Shown here: positions 32,640-45,222 of the stretch, piece by piece
How positions within the stretch are numbered: the stretch's first letter is position 1
Layout of the letters: each line of letters opens with the position of its first letter
Origin: Azolla pinnata
Lineage: Eukaryota > Streptophyta > Polypodiopsida > Salviniales > Salviniaceae
NCBI GenBank assembly: GCA_037176905.1
Contig: JBBBWG010008891.1
Coordinates: 21,371-85,370, forward strand
Direction of reading: 5' to 3'
DNA length: 64,000 bases
The notes under the pieces: model-generated
Database searches by the model: none
What the model was told of the DNA's origin: nothing
Seen by the model: the letters and a program-made list of their open reading frames with translations, nothing else
Position numbers and translations under genes: made by a program

Positions 32640-33002
32640 TTCATGTATGTACATCTCCTCCATGCATCCACACATGCATACATACGCCCACATACATACA
32701 CACACACATACATACATACATAGACACTCTCGCACATGCACATCCACATGCACGCATGCATCCGCACATACATAACATTCACACATACCATGCATGCATG
32801 CATGCATACAGACGCACGCCGCATATGCACAACACACGCATGGGTGGACGCATGCCCATCTATGTACATAAACACACATGTGGATACTTACATATATGCA
32901 TGGATTCACACAACACACATGCATTACAACATCTCATTCATGGCATCATGACATACACACATGCACACACACATGTGTGTGTGTGTGTGTGTGTGTGTGT
33001 TT
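32640..33002. repeat. (CATA)n/(CACA)n/(GT)n microsatellite
   Basis: The 3' flank of the secreted-protein gene is made of CATACATA, CACATGCATGCA and, at 32976-33001, (GT)n. The Cys/His-rich frames on both strands are translation artefacts. Confidence 0.9.
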
Positions 33003-33394
33003 GACTATTGTGGGATGGAGCCGAGTGCAAGCACGATCAGCCTCGTTAGCATTGGAGCGATCGGGGCTTGTGTTCTGATCGAATCGAATCGACCCATCGA
33101 TCGATCCGGATTAGCTTTAATCTTTTACATAGAGCGGGATGCAGTGTACATTGGTCTGGGATTGCGAGCCATCGAGAGCCTCTCTTGGATTTGACTTTGG
33201 GTTTTGTCGGTTTATCGAGAGCCTCCCCTGGATTCAACTCTTACCTAGCTTGACCTTAGTCAGAACTTCTCTGACTTGGCTTGACCTCGGAATTTCTGAT
33301 GGCTTTTGACTTTGGCCCGAAGCCCGCACCTGACAAATGTGCACTTGTTGCCGATGTACATATGCATACATCCATAACTTCCCCCCCTTTGTGT
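33003..33394. other. Intergenic with short direct repeat
   Basis: ATCGAGAGCCTCTCTTGGAT and ATCGAGAGCCTCCCCTGGAT occur ~45 bp apart (33171 and 33215). Nothing else is seen. Confidence 0.5.
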
Positions 33395-33630
33395 GCCACC
33401 TACTCTGGCACAAATATAATCGGAGCTCCTACTCTAGCATGGAATACAATTGGAGCACTCTGACATTGGAGCTCCTCTGACATGAATGCTGTTGGAGTTG
33501 CTGCTACCACTCTGCTATTGGAGTTGCTGCTTCTGCTCTGGCATCGAGTACCATTGGAGCTGATCGCACTTTGGCATGCATACTATTGGAGTTGCTCTCA
33601 ATTTGACATGGATGCTGTTGGAGCTGCATA
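33395..33630. repeat. Degenerate minisatellite around ATTGGAGCT(C/G)CTCT
   Basis: At least seven copies of a ~30-40 bp unit with (A/C)(T/A)TGGAG(C/T)TGCT and CTCTG(A/G)CAT phrases run head to tail. The unit varies in length. Confidence 0.75.
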
Positions 33631-34632
33631 AGACCATGTCCACTTTTGATGACAGTAGCAATCAGTCGCGCCCATCAATTGGCGCTTGGCTTCGTCGGCA
33701 ACTGGATTTTCCAAGAAACTTGAGGCTCTGAAGAGCTCTTAGCAGTTGGCGGCAGGTGTGCGGAGCTTCTTCGTATGCACACTGTATACATAGTATAGCC
33801 TCTCCAGATTGTAGTATATCCACAGCTCCCCACAAATAACTTAATGGATGATGGAGGAGAAGAAGTATTGATCCACATCTGTAGATATTTTGTAATCTAA
33901 TCAGGCGTTGCACACCATGCCGATCGATGCCCAATGCCATGTATACATACACATATGGATAAATAGGAAATAATGAAATTAACCATGCTTGTGCATGTGA
34001 TTCTCATGCACTTCAAGCAAGGAAGGAGTTGAACCCAAATAGACAAGGCACAAACACATTTGAAAGGAAAGGGCTAAAAAAAAAAGTTAGTCAAGATCAG
34101 CTACAGTGCCTGGTAGCAACTGCACAATGGCACGGTGTGACAATGATCGATTCCCATGTCCATACAAAGGATTTCTTCTCACAGAAGATCGGCTATGTCT
34201 AGTCGGTCCCTGGTTAGAACATGTTTTCCATCCATCACATGCCAAGCATCCATCATCTCCACTTCATCAGCACCGATCAACGCCAAATATCTTGGCAATC
34301 AATCCGGATCAATGAAGATTGTGTATATATATATATATATTTATTTATAGGTAGTAGCCCTTTCTCATCGTTAAGCTTCAATCAGTTTATGAAAAGCAGT
34401 GCAGTTGATCAGACCAAAATGCCTACATGTATCAACAACCTATCAGTATCAGTTGTTGTTCGTAGAACTAGTCATCAGCGCCATCATCGATAAAGCAAAC
34501 TCTTTATACAAGCCATTGAAGACGTGGGTGGAAAACCCAACATATTAGATGGCTTCTTCATGCAATTCTACTCGCAATTAGATCCATTTGCCAGTAGCAT
34601 TCTGCATCTCAAATCACACAAAATACTAACTC
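33631..34632. other. Intergenic, no gene seen
   Basis: A minus-strand frame (33662-33952) reads plausibly as protein but matches no family I know, and I see no flanking exons. A short (TA)n lies at 34323-34342. Confidence 0.4.
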
Positions 34633-34707
34633 TTGAAGCAGGAGGACTCGAACCCAAGCTCTCTCGCTTCGAGAAGACCCTTTGTTCTCGTGCTTAACTA
34701 GTTGGTG
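34633..34707 (-). repeat. tRNA-derived (SINE-like) Pol III promoter sequence
   Basis: On the minus strand an A box (TAGTTAAGCACG, 34700-34689) and a perfect B box (GGTTCGAGTCC, 34654-34644) are 34 bases apart, the spacing of a tRNA. The acceptor arms do not pair and the T stem is poor, so it is not a working tRNA gene. It is a tRNA pseudogene or the head of a SINE. Confidence 0.5.
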
Positions 34708-35689
34708 TGTTATTCCTTCCTTATTATAGGTAGATCTGGCATGTCAACGTTACCCGCAACGACCCAGAAAAAGGTCTTACATAGAAAAGGCAATTTGGTT
34801 GGAGAATGGAAGAGTCGTGCCATGTTCTTCGACTCATTTCACGACGGCGTCGAGAGGCGATTGAGATCATGCTTTGATCGCTAGAATATTGGGATAGTCA
34901 GTCTTCATACTTTATATAGCCGAGATCGAATCCGATCTATAAACTAGTCCGCTCAGGTCGGTTTGTCCGAGGCAATGAAGAGCTCGATGAAGAGCTCGAT
35001 CCCGTAAAAGTGGCAATCTGCTTTATAGATTGGCTCTCCTAACCCAACCTTTGCAAACCTTTGAAGCCCACGACTTTTTTTTTTAACCAGGCACAAGTAA
35101 AATTGTTAGAGTGATGCTACTTCGAAAGAACAAGCAAACTCTGACCTTGGAGTAAGTTACCTGTAGCCGTTTGTGTGCGTCATGGCCTTTAGATATTGGA
35201 CATCGTTCTCCTCGATAACTGATGATAACATATTCAGAAATGGGTACTTGGCACGAAACCATCGGCTACAAATCGATCGAGTCCCCCGCAACAGAGCAGT
35301 AGAGTCTGCACAGACTCCATCGACACTTCTTCTTCTTCTTCTTGTACATGGAGGGGGACAAGCAAACACTCGATTCTTGTCGGCTTGCTTGCTAGAGCTA
35401 GATAGCGATCTAAGTTATTCTTGTCGGTTGGCCTGCTAGAGGTAGTTGCCGAAGTTGTTAAGACATTCTCTGATTGCCAGGGTGACCTTTTAGAAAAGGA
35501 GGATGTTTTCGAAGTCTTTCGGGCGCCTTCAGCTATGGATTTGTAATCTTCTTTGTTTTTTTTGCAATCCTTATTTTTGTGGCAAGCACTCGTGTCGTAA
35601 TGCTCGAGCGGTGAATCATCAGCTCTGGATTCGTGGTTATGCATTCATCAGAGCCAAACATGTTAAAGAGTCTAGCTTCTGTCTACTCG
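34708..35689. other. Intergenic, no gene seen
   Basis: No conserved coding sequence. A (TTC)n run at about 35325-35345 makes a Glu run in a minus-strand frame that I do not call. Part may belong to the adjacent decayed element. Confidence 0.4.
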
Positions 35690-36640
35690 AGGATCTAGTG
35701 ATAATGCACCTCGATGTTCTTGGTTCTAAAGCAGTCTGTTGAGCCCTATAGCTTCACATGCAGTTACAAGTTTTTGTCCATATATTCTGTCTTGTTGCTC
35801 TGCAATGTTTCTTTTGGCTGTTTCTTGCTGCGGCACGAGAGTGCATTACTTCCAAGCAAGAAGATGAAGCATGTTCTTGATCTTCTATCACATGTATTGC
35901 CAACACAATTGACCATTGACATTCCTGGCTCATAGAAAATGTCACAATTTATTCATAAGTGCCACTAATGTATGAGAATTCAAGTGGATATATCCCAATA
36001 TGTTTTCGTGAACTAGCTGAGGAGTCCGATTGGGCGGCTAAGATCTACCTTGCTGAGAGATGCTCCTCATAAGTACTTTCTTTTTTCTCTGAAAAAAGAT
36101 GTTTCATTAGTGGGAGGATTAAATACATATACAATTGAGAGAATTTGCTTCTCTCATAGTTGCAACAGATTACAGAATAATATATGCATATCTCCTGCGA
36201 CGTATGAGGAGGAAACTTGCTATCCCAACATTCTCTCCAGCTAAATTGAGCCTTGCTTCATGCCAGTCAAGACTCTTCTTTAATCGACAAACACGTCGAA
36301 CTTCCTCAGCTGTTTGTAAAGTTTACTAGTTGAGGCATATGGAAAATGTCTTTTCTTTACATCTTCATGAATGAACATCATCTTTACATCCATGGGTGTG
36401 ATTAGCGACAAATCTACGCAAGAGGCAGAGGATCACCATGTTCATTATATGAGAGTGTCTTGTGGTGGTAGGGGCCTTCTCTTGCTTAAACAATCAGTAC
36501 TGGTTCATTCATTCACATCTGAGTTAAATCATGTGACGCAGTTAGGCTTCATCATTGAATTAGACGTAGACAGTTCGCGATCTTGTCTTTTGACGTTGAA
36601 TGAACTACCTCCAACTAACCATGATGTTTAGAATAAGTTG
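35690..36640 (-). mobile_element. Ty1/copia pol fragment (fossil)
   Basis: Minus-strand translation shows scattered copia polymerase hallmarks: MDVKMMFIHEDV, which matches the reverse transcriptase LDVKTAFLHGDL block, and downstream RTKNIEVHYH, the end of copia RNase H. Order and strand agree. The fragment is heavily decayed with many breaks, and no LTRs are recognised around it, so it is an old remnant. Confidence 0.7.
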
Positions 36641-37544
36641 CAATAAGATCGCCTAATGGTTTATTATAACCGTACTCGAACAACATGTGATTCGATATAA
36701 AGGCAATAGAAATCACTCATAGCAAACCGCTTTGCCACTTTTTTTTGTTCGAATCCGCTCTCTGACATTATTGGTGTACCAGGCATTGATTCCTAATGTA
36801 TTGGAGGACATCGTTCCTTCTTATTAAAGCAAAACAGCTCACGATAAAGCCGAAGTGTTGGCAATGGAGAACAATTGCAATAGCAGAGGCCCGGAAGATT
36901 TAGCTGGCTTTGACAGCTCGAGTGGAGAGGTTTTGGGTTGAAGTTCCCCCCTAGGAGCTTCAAGAATTGTGGCTTTTGGACGTAGTGTGTTTCGTAGTGT
37001 GTTTTAAGTAGGGTTGTGACGTTCGAGGTGCGACAAATATGGTTTGACAAGTATTACATGGCTATGATAATTGCATGTACTCATCGATGCCTGACTTGTA
37101 GGATTGCTTTAAGCATATACTGTGTTCGAGATTGGACAATGCGCTGATGTCGCATGATCCGAGAATGCAATTGATTCAAGGACTACATTAAAGAATGGAT
37201 GACAAATGTAACCCAAGAATGGGAATGAAGTGGCATAACCTAAGAATGGATGGAATTTATTCGTGATTCGATCCTAAAGAGACGGTAACCCAAATAAGAG
37301 CGTCTAGATTGCGCCTACTGCGAAATAAATCGATGGAATAGAGTGGCCAGGCTTCCAGCTTCGATTGAGCAGACACGCCAAAAGTTGGGGGGCTTTTAGC
37401 CATCTCTACGATCAAGAGACGTCGAAAGCAAGATTGAGAGCCCGATCGAAGACGACTGCCATTTGGTCGAGATGGAATTACATGTATATCCACAACATCA
37501 TTGCAAGACGAATACAATCATACTATTGAATGCAAAATACTATC
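36641..37544. other. Intergenic, no gene seen
   Basis: Only short frames without known motifs. Confidence 0.5.
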
Positions 37545-37875
37545 CAAAGAGTAGAATGTTGAGATTTGAGAGCTCGGAGCTAAGAGCTCAGGGGGAGCAG
37601 AGAGCAGAGCAGAGAACCAAAGAGTAGAATGCGGAGATTTGAGAGCTGACAGCGGAGAGCAGAGAACAAAGAGTAGAATGTTGAGATTTGAGATCTGAGA
37701 GTTGAGAGCTCAGGGATCGGAGAGTAGAAAGCAGAAAGCAGAGAGTAGAGTAGAGAACAAAGAGTAAAATGTTGAGATTTGAGAGAGCTGACAGCTGGGA
37801 GAGCAGAGAACAAAGAGTCGACTGTTGAGATTCGAGAGCTGAAAGCAGAAAGCAGAGAGTAGAGAGCAAGAGGGA
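37545..37875. repeat. Minisatellite with AACAAAGAGTAGAATGTTGA units
   Basis: Five copies start near 37546, 37617, 37667, 37757 and 37810 with (A/C)CAAAGAGTAGAATGTTGAG followed by ATTTGAGAGCTGACAGC and runs of GAGCAGAGAGCAG. Unit length varies from 50 to 90 bp because the GCAGA sub-repeat varies. Confidence 0.85.
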
Positions 37876-38929
37876 TAAATAGATTGACACACAGATTTTG
37901 ATTATCGCCTTCGAAACTCAAATATGAACTTGTGAGACAAAAAAAAAAGAAGCCCAATTCATCTTTGCCTGATGTATTTGGTTGTGAGAAAAGCAGAGAT
38001 TCACAGATCAAAAGCAGAAAAGCAAAAAAGCAAAAAGCAAAAAACAGAAAAGCAAAAAGCAAAAAGCAAAAAGCAGAAAGCGAAGAAGAAGAAGAAGAAG
38101 AAGAAGAAGAAGAAGAAGGAAGAAGAAGAAAGAAAGAAGAAGAAGAAGAGGAAGCGAATCAGAGAATTAGAACTAGAATCAGAGAAACAGAAACGAACGA
38201 ACTTCCTCTTCTGTCTGCCGATGCTCTTTCTCCGTCTCCCTCAGACAGGAGATCTCTCCTCCTCCTCTTCTTCCTCTGCATCGATCCCGTCTTCTGCATT
38301 TCCTGATGATGATGATTTGATTCGTCGCCCCATCAGCATGCCTTTGGATCCACTCATGGGTCCTCCTTCTCCGCCTGCAAGCTCGTAAGCCAGGCTATGG
38401 CGTAGAGCCGAGCCGAGCCGAGCCGAGCAAGCTACCAGGAAAGGGAGAGGAGAGAACGGTGGTAGGCCGCTCGCGGAGCAAGAGGAAGAACAAGCGCAGG
38501 CGCCATATCCATTCCAGCGATTCCAGGTCTTCAGAGTCTGGCCCTTTTGATTTCCTTCTTCTTCCGTCCCTTTTTCTCTGCATGTCATTGTGTGCAGGGA
38601 TTTCAATTGATTTTGAGCAGAAAGCAGGACCATAGCAAACAGCACAGATAGAACAAACAGAATAAACAGAACAGAACAGAACAGGAGCAGAGCAAAGAAC
38701 AAGAACAACAACAAAAACAAGAAACAATATAGAATAGGAACAAAAGTAACAACAACAACAACAACAACAACAAATACAGAAAAGAATAGTGCCCAAAAAG
38801 AAAAAGAAGAAGAAATACAAGGGATCGGAGCAAAGAAGAAGAAGAAAGTATAAAAACTAGAGTCGTTGTTTTTCTTGTTCTCTTTTCTTTTGCTGGAATT
38901 ACGTTAGTTTCAACCGCCGTTTTCTTCAC
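37876..38929. other. Upstream region and probable 5' UTR of the DGK gene
   Basis: The stretch has AAAGCAAAA and (GAA)n runs at 37990-38150 and A-rich CAACAACAA and AGAACAGAACA runs at 38640-38860. A 55-codon frame (38221-38388; MLFLRLPQTGDL... ending PLMGPPSPPASS) could be an upstream ORF or part of a small unknown protein; there is no family match. TTCCAGCGATTCCAG/GTCTTC near 38530 could be a splice site of a 5' UTR intron. Confidence 0.45.
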
Positions 38930-41900
38930 ATGGATCGGGTTACGGAACGAAGCAACCTGTGGGAAAGATTGGTTCAATACCTCTACCGATCATCCGGAAA
39001 TTCCCCTGTGTTTGTCATGGCTTGGTTCACAGCCATAGTTATAACAATTGTGTCAATCCTGTATCGGCTGAGCAGATGGAACACGAAAGCCGCCATAGAT
39101 TCCATGAAAGCTGCAGTTCGGGAGAAGCGCCGGTCAAGAGGGAAGAAGGGATCAAAGTCGTCTTCCTCTTCATCTTCTTCTTCGTCCCCCCATAGCTGGA
39201 GCAAGGAGGAGGTCTACAAAGGGGTACTCTCTTCTTCTTCTTCTTGCTCTGTTTGCTTAAATCCCCTGTTCCCTGCTCCATCCAGCAATAGCCAAAAGGC
39301 ATCAGAAGTGATTGTCCGTCAATGCGTTATATGTGGAGCCTCAGCACATCTGGGTTGTATCAAGAATTCTCATCACGATTGCAAGAATGTGGCAATGGCG
39401 GGTTCAAAACTCTTGCTCCATCATTGGGTCGAGAAGCTCAGCGATAGATCAGAAGATAGCTTGGATGAGCCACCTTCTTGCACCTATTGTGAGGAACCTT
39501 GCAGCAACTCTTTGTTTGCACCATCAGCTATCTGGCGCTGTATGTGGTGCCAGAGACAGATGCATGTTGATTGCTATGGCCGTTCTTCTTCTTCACAAGT
39601 TTCCGAGGCATGCGATCTCGGATCTTTGAAGAGGCTAATACTGTCCCCTCTATGCGTGAACGACAATAATCGAACGAGGAGCTCGGCCACTCGTTTTCTC
39701 AAGACTCTCACTGAGGGTGCCAATGAGATCGCCACTTCAGTGAGAGGGCAGATCAGGCAAAGGAGTAAAGGAAAAGAAAAGCAAAGCAATGACGAAAAGG
39801 TGGACTATAAGAAGAATGGAAATGAGGTATCATCTCCTAATGGCATGATTCATAGCCCATCTCTCGAATCGACAAACTGTAGTAGTGGTGGTGACAAGAG
39901 CGATTTGGTGGACCCTGATTCGAAGCAGCAGGTCACACCGATGATCTCTGATGATCTGGATGAGAATTCTGGTACTCAGATTGCCATTAAAGGGCCTGTT
40001 GTGATCAAAGCAATGGATCCTTCTAACAATGTTATGAAGAAGAGCAAGAGTGAAACCCACATTTTGGGCCCAGGTTTACTGGCACATGATAAGAGCAGCA
40101 CCAAGAACAATGCTGTAATAGCAGAAGAAGAGCCAAGCAGGGATGTGCAGAACAAAAACGTGACTCCATCTACAAAAGAAGAACCTATGCCCACGAGAAC
40201 AGATTTAAGTAATGGTATGAGGAGGAGAAGGAGCAAGAGCCACATGTTTGGCTCAGCTTTGCAGCTGTTCGATGATAAAGTAAGGAAAGGCAGTGTTTGG
40301 ATAGAGGAAGAATCTGCCAAATATACCAATAACCGAGCATCCACAGATAGAGATTACAAGGCTATTGTGAGGCAAAGCACAGGATTTAAAAGGTCTAGAT
40401 ATACAATCACAGATTTACCTTCTGATAGTAGACCATTGCTCGTGTTCATTAACAAACGGAGTGGAGCTCAACATGGTGTATCTCTGCGCAGGCAGTTCAA
40501 CATGCTTCTGAATCCAATTCAGGTTAGTGTTGACTTCTTTTTCATCCACATTAAAAGATATTGAGTGTTTTGTTCTTCTTTTTCTTCTCGTGTTTGTTGG
40601 TTGTAGAAGACTTTTTATAGTTTTTATAGGATTCCTTACTCTTGAAATATGAAACATGAGTTAATTAAGAACCATTTCAATCTGACATTTGGAATCTGCA
40701 GCTGGTTTTGTTGAGAGGTAAAAATGTCTTCCCTGTGTCATTGATTGGCACTGGAATGCCTTGTCATTGATCTACGTCCCTCAATGTAGTGGAGAATTCA
40801 GTCTCATCGTGCATACAAAATAATTTAAGAGAACGAAATTGTCCTTCAGTATATAATTCTAGCATTACAAATAATGATGAACTGAAAAATGGTATTAAAC
40901 AATTGAAGAAATGTAAAGTACTTTACTTAAAAAGTATACTTTTCTTTAGTGTACTTTAACGTATGATCTAAAGACAGAAATGATACTTGTATATATGTAC
41001 AAAAGTTAACAACTATGCAAAAAGTTTTTCTGCAAATTATCTTTAGTGTACTTAGGGTATGATCTATAGACAGAAATGATTGGTAATTAATGATTTATCC
41101 AAACATCTTTCTAGGCGCACATTGACCATGTTGTTAAATAATTGTAACATTGATTACAAATGTTTTCAGGTGTTTGAGTTGAGTGCTGCTGAGGGTCCGG
41201 AAGTGGGTCTTTCCTTCTTTGCGAATGTTCCACATTTCAAAGTTCTTGTTTGTGGTGGTGATGGATCAGTTGGATGGGTCTTGGACATGGTAGAAGCACA
41301 AGAGTTTGAGTCCCCACCACCAGTAGCCATTCTTCCTATAGGGACAGGGAATGATCTTGCACGGGTCTTGTCTTGGGGAGGTGGGTACGGTGCAATAGAA
41401 AGGCACGGTGGCCTTGCCTCTGTTCTACACCAGATTGACCATGCAGCTGTAACAATGCTTGATCGATGGCGTGTTACCACTTCCTCAACTGGGAATCAAA
41501 CCACAAGGAAGTTTATGAACAATTACCTGGGTAAAGTCCTGATATTACCACACCTTTCCAAATTTTCAATGAAGTAAAAAAGGCGTCTTAATGCATTCCT
41601 ACTGTTACTGATCAATGTCTTTTTTATGTGCTCAGCTCGTACTAATCCCATATTTGGGAATTGTGAGAACAAATGTATTTGGGTAGAATGACGTCTTAAT
41701 GCATTCCTACTGCTATCAACTAATGCCTTCTCTCTTTATTCAGCATGTGCTAATTGCATATTCGGAATTGTAAAAGCAAAAGTGTTTTTGTATATTTGTT
41801 GATTTTTTAGGCATTGGCTGTGATGCAAAAGTGGCATGGGATATCCATCTTTTACGTGAAGAAAGCCCAGAAAAATTCTATAACCAGGTTAGAAAAATCA

Positions 41901-42715
41901 ACATGGTCTTCTTCTGCTCTTTCAAAGTTTTTTCTTATTTTGTGCTAAATAGATAGACTCCACCATTTCCTGTGTTTTTCAGTTTCTGAATAAAATGCTG
42001 TATGCGAGGGAAGGTGCAAAAGATATTCTTGATAGGACATGTGCAGACCTACCATGGCAACTGGAGTTAACAATCGATGGCGTGGAACTGGAAATTGCAG
42101 TGGTGTGTACTTCTATATGAAGATTTCACTAAATTCTTTAAAACAAGAATTTTTTCTTTGTGAAAAAATTATTGAAAACAATCGGATAAATATTCATTTT
42201 CACATGACAGGATATTCAAGGTATTCTCTTGATCAATATTGGGAGTTACATGGGAGGGGTGGACTTGTGGCAAAATGAAGAGGAACATGATGATGAGTTT
42301 GATCCTCAATCGATGCACGATAAAATGCTTGAAGTTGTTGGAATTTGTGGTGCTTGGCACTTGGGGAAACTCCAGGTATCTACAAGATATTCACTCGTTC
42401 ATATATGCATACATACACATAAGTGTATGTATGCATGCATAGACAGATGTAGATATACATATGCATATGAATATGCATATAGGTATGGGTGTGGGTGTAG
42501 GTATATATATTAGCTGGACCCAAAGGAAGTGATTTCCAGCTCTATGAATTTTTTTAGGTTGGCCTATCACGAGCTCGAAGGCTAGGGCAAGGTCAGCATA
42601 TCAAAATTGTGACTGGGTCAAAATTCCCAGTACAGATCGATGGTGAACCTTGGATTCAGCTTCCCGGAACCATGGAGATCACCCACCACAGCCAGGTATG
42701 GTTCTCTCTCTATGT

Positions 42716-42749
<34 letters not shown>

Positions 42750-43181
42750 CGATAGATAGATAGAAGATGGATGGATGAGGCACATTTTACTTGGGTACCC
42801 TTTAATGTTACCAATTATGCTCTCCCCTGATGCGACTCAATGCAAAATTTGGGTTATTCCAATCATTTTGAACAATGCAAAGTGGCATCTTGGTATTATG
42901 CAATGAAGTAGGCATTGAGAAAGTGGTGTATTCAGCAATGAAGTCTATGAAAGCAGACAGTAAGAGTGATGTATTCTTGGAGCAATGAAGTTGTGTTTGT
43001 GTTTGTATGTTCTCTGTCTATTTGCTAGGCTTTTATGTTGAAAAGACCAGGCGAAGAAGAACCCTTTGGGCACGCAGCAGCAATCATGGGAGAGGTCTTT
43101 GAGAATGCCGAATGCACCGGCCTCATTAATGCCTCGCAAAAAAGAACTCTTCTACAAGAGATGGCGATCCGTCTCTCATAA
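38930..43181 (+). CDS. Diacylglycerol kinase, cluster I (DGK1/2 type)
   Basis: Plant cluster I DGKs phosphorylate diacylglycerol to phosphatidic acid at ER and other membranes, shaping lipid signalling. Seven exons: 38930-40522, 41170-41530, 41811-41887, 41983-42102, 42211-42375, 42558-42695 and 43029-43181; phases fit and give 868 residues. An N-terminal hydrophobic helix (residues ~27-47, [20 protein letters not shown]) anchors the enzyme. Two C1 domains follow: ~88-151 (CSVC, CVIC, H140, C143, C151) and ~165-228 (CTYC, CMWC, H212, C215). The catalytic domain begins at [16 protein letters not shown] and has [14 protein letters not shown] (ATP loop, 559-571) and [12 protein letters not shown]; the accessory domain includes [12 protein letters not shown] and [12 protein letters not shown]. 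Residues ~250-500 are a long Ser/Lys/Glu-rich linker, which makes the protein ~140 residues longer than the Arabidopsis forms. A (TAGA)n lies in the last intron (42718-42765). Confidence 0.95.
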
Positions 43182-45222
43182 CAGTAATAGATGAAAAGCA
43201 AAGTCTCTCCATGGTACCCATCTCCTTTCTTTACTATGCTTGACACATATATGCATGTATACATATATGTGTATATGCATACATATATATATGTGTATAT
43301 GTAAATATATATAGAATCGCTCAGAATCCAGAGTTTCTTTACCGACCTAGTTTTGTTTTCTCCATCAATCTTTCACACCCCTCCATTTTGAGAAAGCATG
43401 GACTCTGCTCTATAAGAATCCATCACAATTCGGCATTTTATTTTTTTCTCTCCTAGAGGCTTCTTTTTCCAAAAAGCTTTACAAAACCAGCTTGTATAAT
43501 CCATTCTGAGAGCATACATATTTTGGGCTATATATATGCGTATGTATATATATATTATGCTTCAGTTCCCTGTTTTCTTTATTTGAATCAGCATCTGTAA
43601 TTAAAAGGCACGGCCTTTGTATAGTATACATTCATGAATTTGTTTTTCAGACTCTTTGAATGCGGAATATACTCATGCGTCCCTTTTTTCAGGCTGGTTC
43701 CTTTTGGTTAAATTTTGTGCTATATCATCCACATTCAAAGGGTTCCACCTCATATTTATATGAAATAGTTTTCAAAAATTAAGATCATGTATTGTGGCCT
43801 ACCCGTGGAAGTCTGGCACACTTTTGGGAAAACTTCCAGAAGATGTTGCACACTTACTATTCAACATCGCAGTGAGTTTGGAGAAATCAACAAAAGGTAT
43901 TCTTTGAGATTGTCATATATCTTATGTTTTAGCAGTTTGATTAGATGGCCATGCCATTTTTGGAAACGAGTGCATTTATCGAGATTTGGTTTGTTACTAA
44001 TTTGTGTGATATGGGTTCAAAATAGAAAAAAATATAGCAGCAAAAAACCACTTTTGTAAGAGAAACACTGACCACAGCATATTTTGGGCGAATAAAAACG
44101 AAGATCTTTACTTAATCCATGGTAGTGTAGTTTGCATCTGTTAATTGCGTTGCATTGGCATTTCCATTTTATCTGGGGACAATCTGAGTAGATGTAAGGA
44201 TTTTAGCCAACAGCTTAAATCTGAACATGGACCACTTAATAGACTCTTTCAAGTATAGAAAATGGAGTTCTTTTTTTTCCTGTTCCATGCAGACCTGCCA
44301 TATTTGATATGGGCTTTCTAGCAAAGCCAATTCTCCTGTCATCTGGGTTTGCTTGACATCATAAATTATGTACTTTGTTACACACATCGAAACCATTCAA
44401 TTCTATCCATCCAATTACTACGTTTCTGCATTTGGGAATAGGGAGTTGTTTGCTAGTTTTTCTCAAACAAGTCCTTCCGGTTTATGATAGGATTGTATTA
44501 ATTGTATTAATGCTCTCCTAAAGTAGCAAACAAGGCGTTCCAACCAATTGTGTATACATAAACAAGGTAACAATGTGAGGAAACGTTTCCATAGACCTTC
44601 CTAACAGTAGCTTACCTTGTATTGAACCATATGAGCGGAACTTCTCCTCATCAAATACCCCAAGCATATATATATATGTGTGTGTGTAGGTGCCAAACAG
44701 ATCCAAAGGAGACAAAAACACCAAAGAAACACCAAAGAGTGAAAACTTCCATTGCTTGCATTGCATTGGAAGGGAGGAAATACATAAGATACAGCACTTC
44801 GAATTTGAGCTGCTCAAGAGGAGCTGATGGGCAACCCACGCGTCTAAAGATATGGGGAATGGGGAGAAGGAATGACCAAATGGGGACTGCAGATGACAAC
44901 ACTCACATCCGTTGTATACATGCACCAAAAGTGTTAAAAAGGGGCTGAAAATGGCCTCATTATATATCAACTCTTGTAAAGTTCATCCACCTGCAACCAT
45001 TCTCTAAGTCATAAAAGCTCATTAGAACATTTCTGCCACAGTTGATGACTATCATTTTAGCTTTAAATCCCCAACACCCACTTTGAAATTTACCCACATT
45101 ATGGAAGAATCTTGGCCTTTTCACCTCCCAAAATACTCTACATCGCTGCAAGGAAGACGGCTTAGCAGGCCAGACGAGTGAACATTTTTGCTGCTGGACA
45201 TTTTTGAACTAGGTGGTTTCTC
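43182..45222. other. Convergent intergenic region between DGK and U2AF65
   Basis: It holds both 3' UTRs. ATATAC/GTATATGT-type short tandem runs lie at about 43240-43310 and 43520-43560, and (AT)n(GT)n at 44668-44690. No gene seen. Confidence 0.55.

Noticed and set aside
31646-32875. Long His/Cys/Met-rich ORFs overlapping the secreted-protein gene
   Set aside because: They come from CATG and CATA microsatellites; only the frame from 32168 has a signal peptide and non-repeat motifs.
33662-33952. 96-codon minus-strand ORF that reads protein-like
   Set aside because: No family recognised, and no start context, neighbouring exon or promoter; left as intergenic.
34636-34710. Functional tRNA gene
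   Set aside because: A and B boxes are present but acceptor and T stems do not pair.
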